From an uncultured Muribaculaceae bacterium (GTDB lineage Bacteria; Bacteroidota; Bacteroidia; Bacteroidales; Muribaculaceae): a stretch of 9,091 nt of DNA. The notes under the pieces are model-generated. The model was not told the origin of the DNA and searched no databases. It saw nothing but the letters and a program-made list of their open reading frames with translations. This document shows positions 1 to 5,616 of this stretch, one piece after another. The position numbers were made by a program, and so were the translations under genes. Within the stretch, counting starts at the first letter, position 1. Each line of letters begins with the position of its first letter. The stretch covers positions 1 through 9,091 of the forward strand of contig CAJUSN010000105.1 in assembly GCA_910589095.1 (NCBI GenBank). Reading direction: 5' to 3'.

Positions 1-49
1 TCCCCATACAGGACATCGGGCCGGCGCCGTTATAAGCACGTGTACAGGT

Positions 50-490
50 TTATTTCTTGTTCTCGTCGGCGATCTGCTGCTTGAGAAGGTCGCGGATTTC
101 GGTAAGAAGAATTTCCTCTTTAGAAGGTTCAGGTGCAGGAGCGGGAGCCTCCTCCTCTTTCTTCTTGAATTTCATGATCACGCGCAGTGCAATGAAAATG
201 CTGAAAGCTATGATGAGGAAATCAACAATATTCATGATGAATGTGCCGTAATTGATGGCCACTTCCTCTACGGCCGCAACACCCGGAGCGGCATCGCGAG
301 CATGTACAATCACGTATTTGAGGTTTTTCCAGCCGTCGCCTCCTGTCAGAATTGAAACCAACGGCATGATTATGTCGTTGACGAGTGAGCTGACTATAGC
401 GCCGAAAGCGCCTCCGATGATGACACCGACCGCCATGTCGATGACATTGCCTTTCATGGCAAAATCCTTGAAGTCCTTGAGTAATGACAT
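50..490 (-). CDS. mscL: Large-conductance mechanosensitive channel MscL
   Basis: MscL forms a homopentameric inner-membrane pore that opens at near-lytic membrane tension and releases solutes during hypo-osmotic shock. The 146-residue product is close to the usual family length (E. coli 136). An N-terminal amphipathic helix (about 1-13) is followed by the signature GNVIDMAVGVIIGGAFG (14-30) within TM1 (about 15-45). A periplasmic loop (about 46-80) and TM2 (about 81-106) come next. The tail has a charged cluster (KFKKKEEE, 107-114), an Ala-Pro linker and the conserved C-terminal helix (EILLTEIRDLLK, 126-137). From my memory of E. coli MscL, gate residue V23 is kept and L19 is replaced by Met, a conservative change. 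The ATG at 490 is the only start consistent with the family N-terminus. It is the last gene of a minus-strand cluster, 61 bases after the YbdG-type channel. Identification is secure. Confidence 0.98.
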   Translation of the reverse strand: MSLLKDFKDFAMKGNVIDMAVGVIIGGAFGAIVSSLVNDIIMPLVSILTGGDGWKNLKYVIVHARDAAPGVAAVEEVAINYGTFIMNIVDFLIIAFSIFIALRVIMKFKKKEEEAPAPAPEPSKEEILLTEIRDLLKQQIADENKK

Positions 491-530
491 GTGATTAATC
501 TGTTGTTAAGTGATGGGAACAATTTGTTGG

Positions 531-559
531 CAAAAGTGTCATTGCCGCTTATCAAGAAA
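531..559 (-). promoter_or_regulatory. Possible weak promoter for mscL
   Basis: On the minus strand a -7-like element CACTTTTG (plus positions 531-538) matches TAnnTTTG except for its first base. A TTTCTTG stretch (553-559) lies 14 bases upstream of it, shorter than the usual 19-21 base separation, although its first bases come closer to the expected region. The element overlaps the 3' end of the upstream channel gene and would give a leader of about 35 bases for mscL. It would let mscL be expressed apart from the operon. The match is imperfect and could be chance. Confidence 0.2.
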
Positions 560-1751
560 CGCTCCGCGCCCCCCGTTGGTTCGCCGAGAGGGATGAGATG
601 TCATTTCCGGATGGAGCCTGATACATTTTTAGCTTGAACAGTCCTACGCTGGCGTAAATGTGGTCCATTACGTCACTTTGCAGTCTTTCAAATGCTTTCC
701 ACTCCGTGATAGGCGTGAAGAAATAAATCTGCAAGGGAAGTCCAGCAGGTGTGGGCTCCATTTCGCGTACCATATAGAGCATCTCCCGGTTCACGTCATC
801 GTTTTTCTCCAGATAGTGTTCTATGTAGTATCGGAAAAGTGCCACGTTTGTGCGGTGCAAGCCCGGTTGATCTAACACTTCACCCATATCTGTCTTTGCT
901 TTCAGGTCGTCCATTTCGGCTTCTGTAAGATAGCGAATGGTGTTGAGGTCTATGATGATGGCCCGTTCCACCCTCCGGCCGCCTATGTCGCGCATGGCCT
1001 GATAGTTGCGGAATGAGTCGGATATGAGGGAGTAAGGGGGGATGGTGGAGATGGAGTTGTCCCAGTTCCGTACCTTCACGGTGGTGAGTGACACGTCGAT
1101 CACCTCCCCGTTCACATCATATTTCGGTGCCGAGATCCAGTCACCGCGATGCAGCATTTTGTTGGCGGTGAGCTGTACGGAGGCCACTAACCCCAGTATT
1201 GTGTCGCGGAACACAAGCATAAGCACTGCCGCCGAAGCCCCTATAGCCGTGATGATGGCCAAAGGAGTCTTTCCTATCAGTAGGCTGAGCCCCACAATCA
1301 CACCTAAGCCTATGGCCACAAGTTTGCACATCTGGAAAACCCCTTTCACCGCATACGACCGCAGTTCCGGCCGTTTAGACATAGCCTCGTAAAGGTTGGT
1401 AAGGAATATGTTGAAGATATGGACCACGGCCCATACTATGTAGAATGATGTGAGCACGCGGGTCCAGTGATGGAGCGATGTGGCATCATCAAAGAATCCA
1501 GGCAGAATGGCGTTGATAAATAGCGCGGGAGCAAGCTGTGCCACCGCCCGCATGAGCCGATGGTTCAGCAAGTCGTCATCCCAGTTTGTGGGAGTGCGGT
1601 TCACCACAATATCCAGAAGATACAGTACACCCTTGGCCATGTAATAAATAGCCACTGCTGCCACCGATATGCCTGCCAGCACCAGGAGGTCCAAAGCCAC
1701 CCCTTGGCTGCCTATTACGTCGGAAAGAAACGTTTTGATTGTCTCTATCAT
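552..1751 (-). CDS. ybdG: YbdG-type small mechanosensitive channel (MscS superfamily)
   Basis: This is a tension-gated inner-membrane channel of the MscS superfamily, in the YbdG/MscM subgroup. The 399-residue protein is close to E. coli YbdG (about 415). Hydrophobic helices lie near 20-38, 68-85, 98-118 and 139-160. They are followed by the pore-lining segment (about 162-195) with LLIGKTPLAIITAIGASAAV and FRDTILGLVASVQL. The beta domain then shows GDWI (203-206), GEVIDVSLTTVKVRNWD (215-231) and IPPYSLISDSFRN, and the subgroup motif GGRRVERAIIID follows at 257-268. The start is set at ATG 1751, which overlaps the TGA of the thioesterase gene (ATGA). An in-frame extension to 1811 would need a TTG start and a 64-base overlap. 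The Ser-rich tail (after about 378) looks disordered. The family is clear; gating tension and physiological role cannot be read from sequence. Confidence 0.95.
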   Translation of the reverse strand: MIETIKTFLSDVIGSQGVALDLLVLAGISVAAVAIYYMAKGVLYLLDIVVNRTPTNWDDDLLNHRLMRAVAQLAPALFINAILPGFFDDATSLHHWTRVLTSFYIVWAVVHIFNIFLTNLYEAMSKRPELRSYAVKGVFQMCKLVAIGLGVIVGLSLLIGKTPLAIITAIGASAAVLMLVFRDTILGLVASVQLTANKMLHRGDWISAPKYDVNGEVIDVSLTTVKVRNWDNSISTIPPYSLISDSFRNYQAMRDIGGRRVERAIIIDLNTIRYLTEAEMDDLKAKTDMGEVLDQPGLHRTNVALFRYYIEHYLEKNDDVNREMLYMVREMEPTPAGLPLQIYFFTPITEWKAFERLQSDVMDHIYASVGLFKLKMYQAPSGNDISSLSANQRGARSVS

Positions 1752-2239
1752 ATTCCCGGTTGTTTTCCCTGCAGAGTGCGTTGCTCGAATGTTTCCATAA
1801 GCTTTACCCAACGGGGGGCTATCGGGGCGCTCAGGAGTGTTGCCGGATCAAAGCCGGCCATTATTGTGCGACCGATGCATTTGGTTTCTCCGGTGTTACG
1901 GTCCACAATCCTCTGCTCGAGTTTCACACTCTTCTCCCCTATATGCGTCACCTGTGTCCACACTTCGAGGGCGTTGCCCAGGAATGATGGAGCCACAAAG
2001 TCGCAGTTGATGTTAGCCACCACCATGCATAGCTCATTGGCTGTTACCGGCTTACCGTTGATTGCGCCGAAATATTCTATTTTGGCCAGGTCCATGAAGA
2101 TGAGGTAAACATTGTTGTTCAAGTGGCCCAGCATATCGATGTCGCTGAAACGCATCTGTACGGGCAAACAATGGCGGAAGGGATGAACCGCTTCCGGTAC
2201 TCGGGGATTGGATGATGGAAGATATGAAGGTTCTGTCAT
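1748..2239 (-). CDS. Acyl-CoA thioesterase, 4HBT hotdog fold
   Basis: The product is a 163-residue single-domain hotdog-fold protein of the 4HBT/YbgC-like group, which hydrolyses acyl-CoA thioesters in the cytoplasm. The active-site segment RFSDIDMLGHLNN (30-42) carries the Asp (D35) equivalent to the catalytic Asp of 4-hydroxybenzoyl-CoA thioesterase, with the GH-x-NN motif after it. The central helix (43-60) and the strands around CDFVAPSFLGNALEVWTQV (79-97) and SVKLEQRIVD complete the fold. The start chosen is ATG 2239, 19 bases after the preceding stop. The longer reading to 2272 begins with TTG and overlaps the previous gene. The stop overlaps the start of the channel gene as ATGA, so translation is probably coupled. 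The substrate (acyl-CoA chain length, or an aromatic CoA) cannot be told from sequence. A role in membrane lipid turnover beside the channels is speculation. Confidence 0.92.
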   Translation of the reverse strand: MTEPSYLPSSNPRVPEAVHPFRHCLPVQMRFSDIDMLGHLNNNVYLIFMDLAKIEYFGAINGKPVTANELCMVVANINCDFVAPSFLGNALEVWTQVTHIGEKSVKLEQRIVDRNTGETKCIGRTIMAGFDPATLLSAPIAPRWVKLMETFEQRTLQGKQPGI

Positions 2240-2258
2240 ATGTGTGTGAGTAAGGTTT

Positions 2259-2549
2259 TTAATGAAAAACAATCGAGGTGATGGCTTTGCTTCCCACCGC
2301 GCGGTTTATTTGCTCCACAAGTTGCGACCGATTGAACGAAAGTTCGTTTTTCAAGGCAGCCGAAGTGATATACACGTGGAGCACGCCACGCTCTACATAG
2401 CGCTTGAACGTGTAGCGGTTTATACCCGGTCCCACAACCTCGGGCCACAGGAAACAGGCGCGTTGTTCGGCCACTGTGTCTGACAGTCCCGAAGCAGCGA
2501 TGCTTTCGCGAATAATCTCCCCTACTGATTTTGGTTCGGTGCGTTTCAT
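2259..2549 (-). CDS. DUF721 / DciA-like protein
   Basis: A 96-residue cytoplasmic protein of the DUF721 family. The family includes DciA, the ancestral bacterial factor that helps load the replicative helicase DnaB. The pattern is typical: an N-terminal helix (VGEIIRESIAASGL, 9-22), a W-P-E-V-V-G core (35-40), a basic strand region (NRYTFKRYVERGVLHVYI, 44-61) and a C-terminal L-N-x-x-L-x-E-x-I-N-x-like region (AALKNELSFNRSQLVEQINR, 64-83). This fits the short KH-like form common in Bacteroidetes. The ATG at 2549 overlaps the recF TGA (ATGA), which argues for coupled translation. recF next to a DUF721 gene also occurs in the dnaA-dnaN-recF region of Actinobacteria. That supports a link to replication, but helicase loading is inferred from the family, not shown here. 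Confidence 0.9.
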   Translation of the reverse strand: MKRTEPKSVGEIIRESIAASGLSDTVAEQRACFLWPEVVGPGINRYTFKRYVERGVLHVYITSAALKNELSFNRSQLVEQINRAVGSKAITSIVFH

Positions 2550-3676
2550 GCTGATTCAAGTGGATTTGTGGGTGTGAATGTGCCGTTATCAACCGTCCAC
2601 AGTCGGTAATGTCCCGGAGTGTGGGCCATGATTTCATCAAGGTGCTTGCGGTTGGTGTCGGTCACGAATATCTGGCCGAATTCTTCTCCGGTCACCAATG
2701 TCATTATGCGTTCCACTCTGGCGGCGTCAAGCTTGTCGAACACGTCGTCAAGCAGCAGCAGCGGACGCAGCCCCGAGGATTGTCGCAGGAAATCGTATTG
2801 GGCCAGACGGAGGGCAGTGGTAAATGTCTTGCACTGGCCCTGCGAGCCTGTTCGGCGCATAGGCATACCGTCAAGAGTGATTTCAATGTCGTCTCTGTGC
2901 GGCCCCACCGATGTATGGCGCACCATTTCATCATGCCGACGCGCGTTGTCAAGCAGTTTCGCCAGGCTGTGTTCATCGCCCGCCTCGGGCGAATCGAGTG
3001 ATCCTTTGTAATGCAGGTTCACGTTTTCGGATCCATCTCCCGCTATGGCTGTGTAGTAATTTCCTGCCAGTCGGCTGAGTTCATCCACCCAGCGCGTGCG
3101 GGCTTCATGAATGTAAGTTGCTGATGCCGAAAGGGCCATCTCTATAGCTTCATACAGCGTGTGGTCCACGATTCCTGCTCTCAGGAGTCGGTTGCGCTGT
3201 TCCAGCCCTGAGTTGTAACGCATCAGGGCGTCGAGATAGCGTTTGTCGCTCTGTGAAATCACCATGTTCATCCACCGGCGGCGTTCCTCACCGGCTCCAC
3301 GGATGAGGTCGATATCCTGTGGTGCGGACATGACTATGGGAAACAGTCCTATATGTTCGCTAAGGCGGGCATACTCTTTTCCTCCGCGTTTGAGGCTTTT
3401 TCGGCGTCCACGCGCCATGCCCAGCGTAAGTTCTTCGGTTGCGTCGCGCCGTGTGTAGAGAGCGCGAGCCATAGCGAAATCCTCGCCTCGCCTAAGAAGC
3501 ATGGCATCAGTGACCCCCGAAAAGCTTCTGCAGAAGCTGAGGTAGAAAATGGCATCGAGAAGATTGCTTTTGCCCATACCGTTATTGCCTAAAAAACAGT
3601 TGATTTTAGGCGAGAATTCCAGCCGAGCCTCGGCTATGTTCTTGAAGTTGGTCAGCGAAAGAGAGTCAAGCCGCAT
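2546..3676 (-). CDS. recF: DNA replication and repair protein RecF
   Basis: RecF is an SMC/Rad50-like ATPase that, with RecO and RecR, directs RecA onto single-strand gaps at stalled forks. The 376-residue protein has every expected element. The N-terminal strand-helix MRLDSLSLTNFKNI is followed by Walker A GNNGMGKS (30-37). The arm domain (about 90-250) contains APQDIDLIRGAGEERRRWMN (118-137) and leads to GPHRDD (258-263). The ABC signature is near SQGQ (278-281) and Walker B is LLLLDDVFDKLD (306-317). The FVTDTN stretch (337-342) completes the ATPase head. Length is normal for the family. The ATG at 3676 gives the canonical N-terminus and lies about 20 bases after a perfect -7 element. It is the first gene of the minus-strand operon and overlaps the DUF721 gene by ATGA. 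Identification is secure. Confidence 0.98.
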   Translation of the reverse strand: MRLDSLSLTNFKNIAEARLEFSPKINCFLGNNGMGKSNLLDAIFYLSFCRSFSGVTDAMLLRRGEDFAMARALYTRRDATEELTLGMARGRRKSLKRGGKEYARLSEHIGLFPIVMSAPQDIDLIRGAGEERRRWMNMVISQSDKRYLDALMRYNSGLEQRNRLLRAGIVDHTLYEAIEMALSASATYIHEARTRWVDELSRLAGNYYTAIAGDGSENVNLHYKGSLDSPEAGDEHSLAKLLDNARRHDEMVRHTSVGPHRDDIEITLDGMPMRRTGSQGQCKTFTTALRLAQYDFLRQSSGLRPLLLLDDVFDKLDAARVERIMTLVTGEEFGQIFVTDTNRKHLDEIMAHTPGHYRLWTVDNGTFTPTNPLESA

Positions 3677-3696
3677 GTATCTATGTTATTTTCAAA

Positions 3697-3704
3697 CAAA
3701 GTTA
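3697..3704 (-). promoter_or_regulatory. recF operon promoter, -7 element TAACTTTG
   Basis: The minus strand reads TAACTTTG, an exact match to the Bacteroidetes -7 consensus TAnnTTTG, ending 20 bases before the recF ATG. Transcription would start near 3690, giving a short leader of roughly a dozen bases. No good TTTG -33 element was found at the usual 19-21 base distance, so strength may be modest or depend on another factor. Confidence 0.6.
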
Positions 3705-3820
3705 CGCCAAAACCGCTTAATTTCCTAATCCCTGCCCCGGAAATTCCATTCGTGCCCCACATCCATTCACCTGCCTGCGGCTGAATTTTGTCACACCGGG
3801 GTGGAAATTGAGGGGAAGCG

Positions 3821-3851
3821 TTTGCGTTTTGGAAAATAGTGGGTAAATTTG
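3821..3851 (+). promoter_or_regulatory. Canonical promoter of the epimerase-aroQ operon
   Basis: A -33 element TTTG (3821-3824) and a -7 element TAAATTTG (3844-3851) are separated by exactly 19 bases, matching the primary sigma factor consensus of Bacteroidetes (TTTG-N19-21-TAnnTTTG). The -7 element ends only 4 bases before the ATG at 3856. Known start sites in this phylum lie a few bases after the -7 element, so transcription should begin at or within a couple of bases of the start codon. The mRNA would be leaderless or nearly leaderless. Confidence 0.75.
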
Positions 3852-3855
3852 CCGT

Positions 3856-4902
3856 ATGAATCAAACGGATGATAAGAAACGGGTGCTCGTGGTTGGTGCG
3901 GGCGGTTTTATCGGCGGTTTCATGGCTGCCGAGTCATTGCGCCGAGGCTACGACACTTATGTTGCGGTGAGAGAGTCGACCTCGCGCCGGTATCTCAACG
4001 ACGAGCGGTTGCACTTCGTGGTGCTTGATTATGATGATGAGGCCAGCCTTGCACCCTCTCTGAAATCGGCCCTGCCTGACGGGGAGCGTTGGGACTATAT
4101 TGTGTATAATCTCGGGGCGACGAAATGCGTGAATTTCGCTGATTTCAACCGCATCAATTATCTTTACCTGTGTAATTTCATAGAGGCATTGCGTGAAGCC
4201 GACATGATGCCTGAGCGATTCCTGTTCATGAGCTCGCTGAGTGCGCTCGGTCCCGGTGATGAGCGTGATTACACTCCGCTCACATCCCGCACTATCCCGG
4301 CGCCAAACACGCGTTACGGTGTTTCAAAAATCAAAGCTGAGACTTTTCTGGAGACGTGTGCCGATGTTCCCTGGATAATTTTCCGTCCCACAGGCGTTTA
4401 TGGCCCTCATGAGAAGGATTATCTCATGATGATAGAAAGCATTGACCGTCATTTCGATTTCGGGGTGGGATTCAAGACTCAGTTGCTTACTTTTGTGTAT
4501 GTCGACGACCTTGTGAACGCAGTGTTCGATGCACTCTCCTCCCCTGCCACACTCAAGAAGAAATATATCATTTCCGAGCCTAATGCTTATACTCAGAAAG
4601 AGTTCCGAAAGCTAACGGCGCATTTGCTCGGCGGACGGTGGGTTATTCCGTTGCGGCTCCCTCTTTGGGTTGCCTATGCGGCCTCGGTTGTGGCCGAGAA
4701 ATGGGGCACGTTCAAGGGTAAGCCCTCCACTCTCAACCGCGACAAATTCAAAATCATGAAGCAGCGCAATTGGAATTGTGATGTTAGCGATGCCATTGCC
4801 GATTTTGGATTCAAAACCCGTTTCCCTCTGCCTAAAGGATTGGAAATGACCATAGATGCTTACCGCAAAAGCAAAGCCGCCGGGGAGGGGGAGGCGAAAT
4901 GA
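3856..4902 (+). CDS. NAD-dependent epimerase/dehydratase family protein (extended SDR)
   Basis: A 348-residue Rossmann-fold oxidoreductase of the extended SDR family, related to nucleotide-sugar epimerases and dihydroflavonol/3-beta-HSD-like enzymes. The dinucleotide-binding loop is GAGGFIG (14-20) after strand VLVVG. An acidic residue pair lies at LDYDD (57-61) and the NLGATK segment at 85-90. The SSLSALGPG region (126-134) carries candidate catalytic Ser residues. The active-site pair is Y154 and K158 in RYGVSKIKAE, and FRPTGVYGPHEKD (177-189) is typical. A YVDDLV stretch (215-220) also fits the family. The C-terminal part (about 240-348) is the substrate-binding region, and no substrate can be named. 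The ATG at 3856 is the only one that preserves the first strand. First gene of a five-gene operon, it overlaps the next start by ATGA. A role in cell-surface sugar or lipid chemistry is a guess. Confidence 0.93.
   Translation: MNQTDDKKRVLVVGAGGFIGGFMAAESLRRGYDTYVAVRESTSRRYLNDERLHFVVLDYDDEASLAPSLKSALPDGERWDYIVYNLGATKCVNFADFNRINYLYLCNFIEALREADMMPERFLFMSSLSALGPGDERDYTPLTSRTIPAPNTRYGVSKIKAETFLETCADVPWIIFRPTGVYGPHEKDYLMMIESIDRHFDFGVGFKTQLLTFVYVDDLVNAVFDALSSPATLKKKYIISEPNAYTQKEFRKLTAHLLGGRWVIPLRLPLWVAYAASVVAEKWGTFKGKPSTLNRDKFKIMKQRNWNCDVSDAIADFGFKTRFPLPKGLEMTIDAYRKSKAAGEGEAK
4882..4894 (+). promoter_or_regulatory. Purine-rich Shine-Dalgarno-like region for the small membrane gene
   Basis: GGGGAGGGGGAGG lies inside the last codons of the epimerase gene. 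Its GGAGG (4890-4894) is 4 bases from ATG 4899 and 7 bases from ATG 4902, the latter being ideal spacing. Strong Shine-Dalgarno sequences are uncommon in Bacteroidetes and no comparable one was noticed before the other genes here. It may only reflect the Gly-Glu-rich C-terminus of the upstream protein. Confidence 0.35.
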
Positions 4903-5177
4903 TGCCTTCGCTGCCCAAGACACCCCGCTGGATGGTTGCCGTGATTATCATTGTCACGCTCCCGGTGTTCCAGTTCCCTATGCTGCTCGCTTCGGCGCCT
5001 GACCTCTCATCGGTCAAGGCGCTTGTGTGGGCTTATCCATTTTACTGTATTGTTGCCGCATATCTTGCGTGGCAGTGTTACCCTCAGCGTAAAGCCCTTG
5101 CCTGGGTGCTGTTGGCCTTGATGGTAATGTCACATCTGGCTATGTGGCTCCTCGTCACCACTCCGCTTTCAATGTAA
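4899..5177 (+). CDS. Small three-helix membrane protein of unknown function
   Basis: I cannot name this 92-residue protein. It is strongly hydrophobic, with three predicted membrane helices near residues 12-31, 42-59 and 66-87. The first two are joined by a short polar loop (SAPDLSS) and the last two by the segment WQCYPQRKAL (58-67). A basic N-terminus (KTPRW) suggests that end faces the cytoplasm by the positive-inside rule. No signal-peptidase site, lipobox or catalytic motif is visible. The start is either of two consecutive ATG codons; ATG 4899 overlaps the epimerase TGA, and ATG 4902 has the better distance to GGAGG. The stop is 7 bases before the aroQ start, so the gene sits firmly inside the operon. 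I have a general impression that similar short membrane proteins follow this epimerase in other Bacteroidales, but cannot verify it here. It could act with the epimerase at the membrane. Confidence 0.85.
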   Translation: MMPSLPKTPRWMVAVIIIVTLPVFQFPMLLASAPDLSSVKALVWAYPFYCIVAAYLAWQCYPQRKALAWVLLALMVMSHLAMWLLVTTPLSM

Positions 5178-5184
5178 TTTGATT

Positions 5185-5616
5185 ATGAAGAATATAATGA
5201 TCATCAATGGCCCTAACCTTAATCTGCTGGGCCTTAGAGAGCCTGAAATCTATGGCTCTGAAACCATGGAGGATTGCATGCTCCGCCTGCGTAGAACCTA
5301 CACTGACTATGAGCTGGAGTATTTCCAGAGCAATCATGAGGGCGATATCATTGATGAGATTCATCGCTGCGCTTTCCCGGATGCCGAATGTGCAGGGATT
5401 ATTCTTAATGCCGGCGCTTATACCCACACCTCGCTTGCCATTGCCGATGCTATTGCCGCTGTGAATGTGCCTGTTATTGAGGTGCATATCTCCAATGTGG
5501 CTGCACGCGAGGCCATCCGCCACACTTCACTCATAGCACCGGTGTGCCGAGGTGTTATCGCCGGCTTCGGACTTGACAGCTATCGGCTTGGTATTGAAGC
5601 ACTCCTCAACCTATGA
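5185..5616 (+). CDS. aroQ: 3-Dehydroquinate dehydratase, type II
   Basis: Type II dehydroquinase converts 3-dehydroquinate to 3-dehydroshikimate, the third step of the shikimate pathway to chorismate and aromatic amino acids, as a cytoplasmic dodecamer. The 143-residue length is normal. Visible motifs are INGPNLNLLG (7-16, with active-site N11) and REPEIYG (18-24) with catalytic Arg18 and Tyr23 on the flexible lid. QSNHEGDIID follows at 48-57 and LNAGAYTHTS at 74-83, where many homologues have NPGA. EVHISN (99-104) carries Glu99 and His101, and R112 lies in the REAIRHTS stretch. All key residues are present, so the enzyme should be active. The start is ATG 5185, not the in-frame TTG at 5179, because it gives the compact family N-terminus. 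It lies 7 bases after the membrane-protein stop and overlaps the next gene by ATGA. Confidence 0.97.
   Translation: MKNIMIINGPNLNLLGLREPEIYGSETMEDCMLRLRRTYTDYELEYFQSNHEGDIIDEIHRCAFPDAECAGIILNAGAYTHTSLAIADAIAAVNVPVIEVHISNVAAREAIRHTSLIAPVCRGVIAGFGLDSYRLGIEALLNL

Noticed and set aside
1..49. Possible gene or terminator downstream of mscL
   Set aside because: The 49 bases hold no open frame of note and only a GC-rich palindromic core (GGCGCC) without a U tract; nothing can be supported.
57..494. Two plus-strand open frames opposite mscL
   Set aside because: They lie wholly antisense to a secure gene, have low-complexity Met/Ser-rich products and no family resemblance.
1752..1811. N-terminal extension of the YbdG-type channel by 20 residues
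   Set aside because: It would need a TTG start and overlap the thioesterase gene by 64 bases, while ATG 1751 gives a clean ATGA overlap and a normal N-terminus.
1560..2108. Long plus-strand open frame opposite the channel and thioesterase genes
   Set aside because: It is a shadow of two well-supported minus-strand genes, and its Cys/His-rich product resembles no family.
2240..2272. N-terminal extension of the thioesterase by 11 residues
   Set aside because: It begins with TTG and overlaps the DUF721 gene; ATG 2239 follows that stop by 19 bases and leaves the hotdog domain complete.
3652..3864. Minus-strand open frame spanning the recF-epimerase gap
   Set aside because: It covers both divergent promoters and overlaps both gene starts; the product has no recognisable features.
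5179..5184. Upstream TTG start for aroQ
   Set aside because: It adds only two residues; ATG 5185 matches the usual short N-terminus before the first strand.
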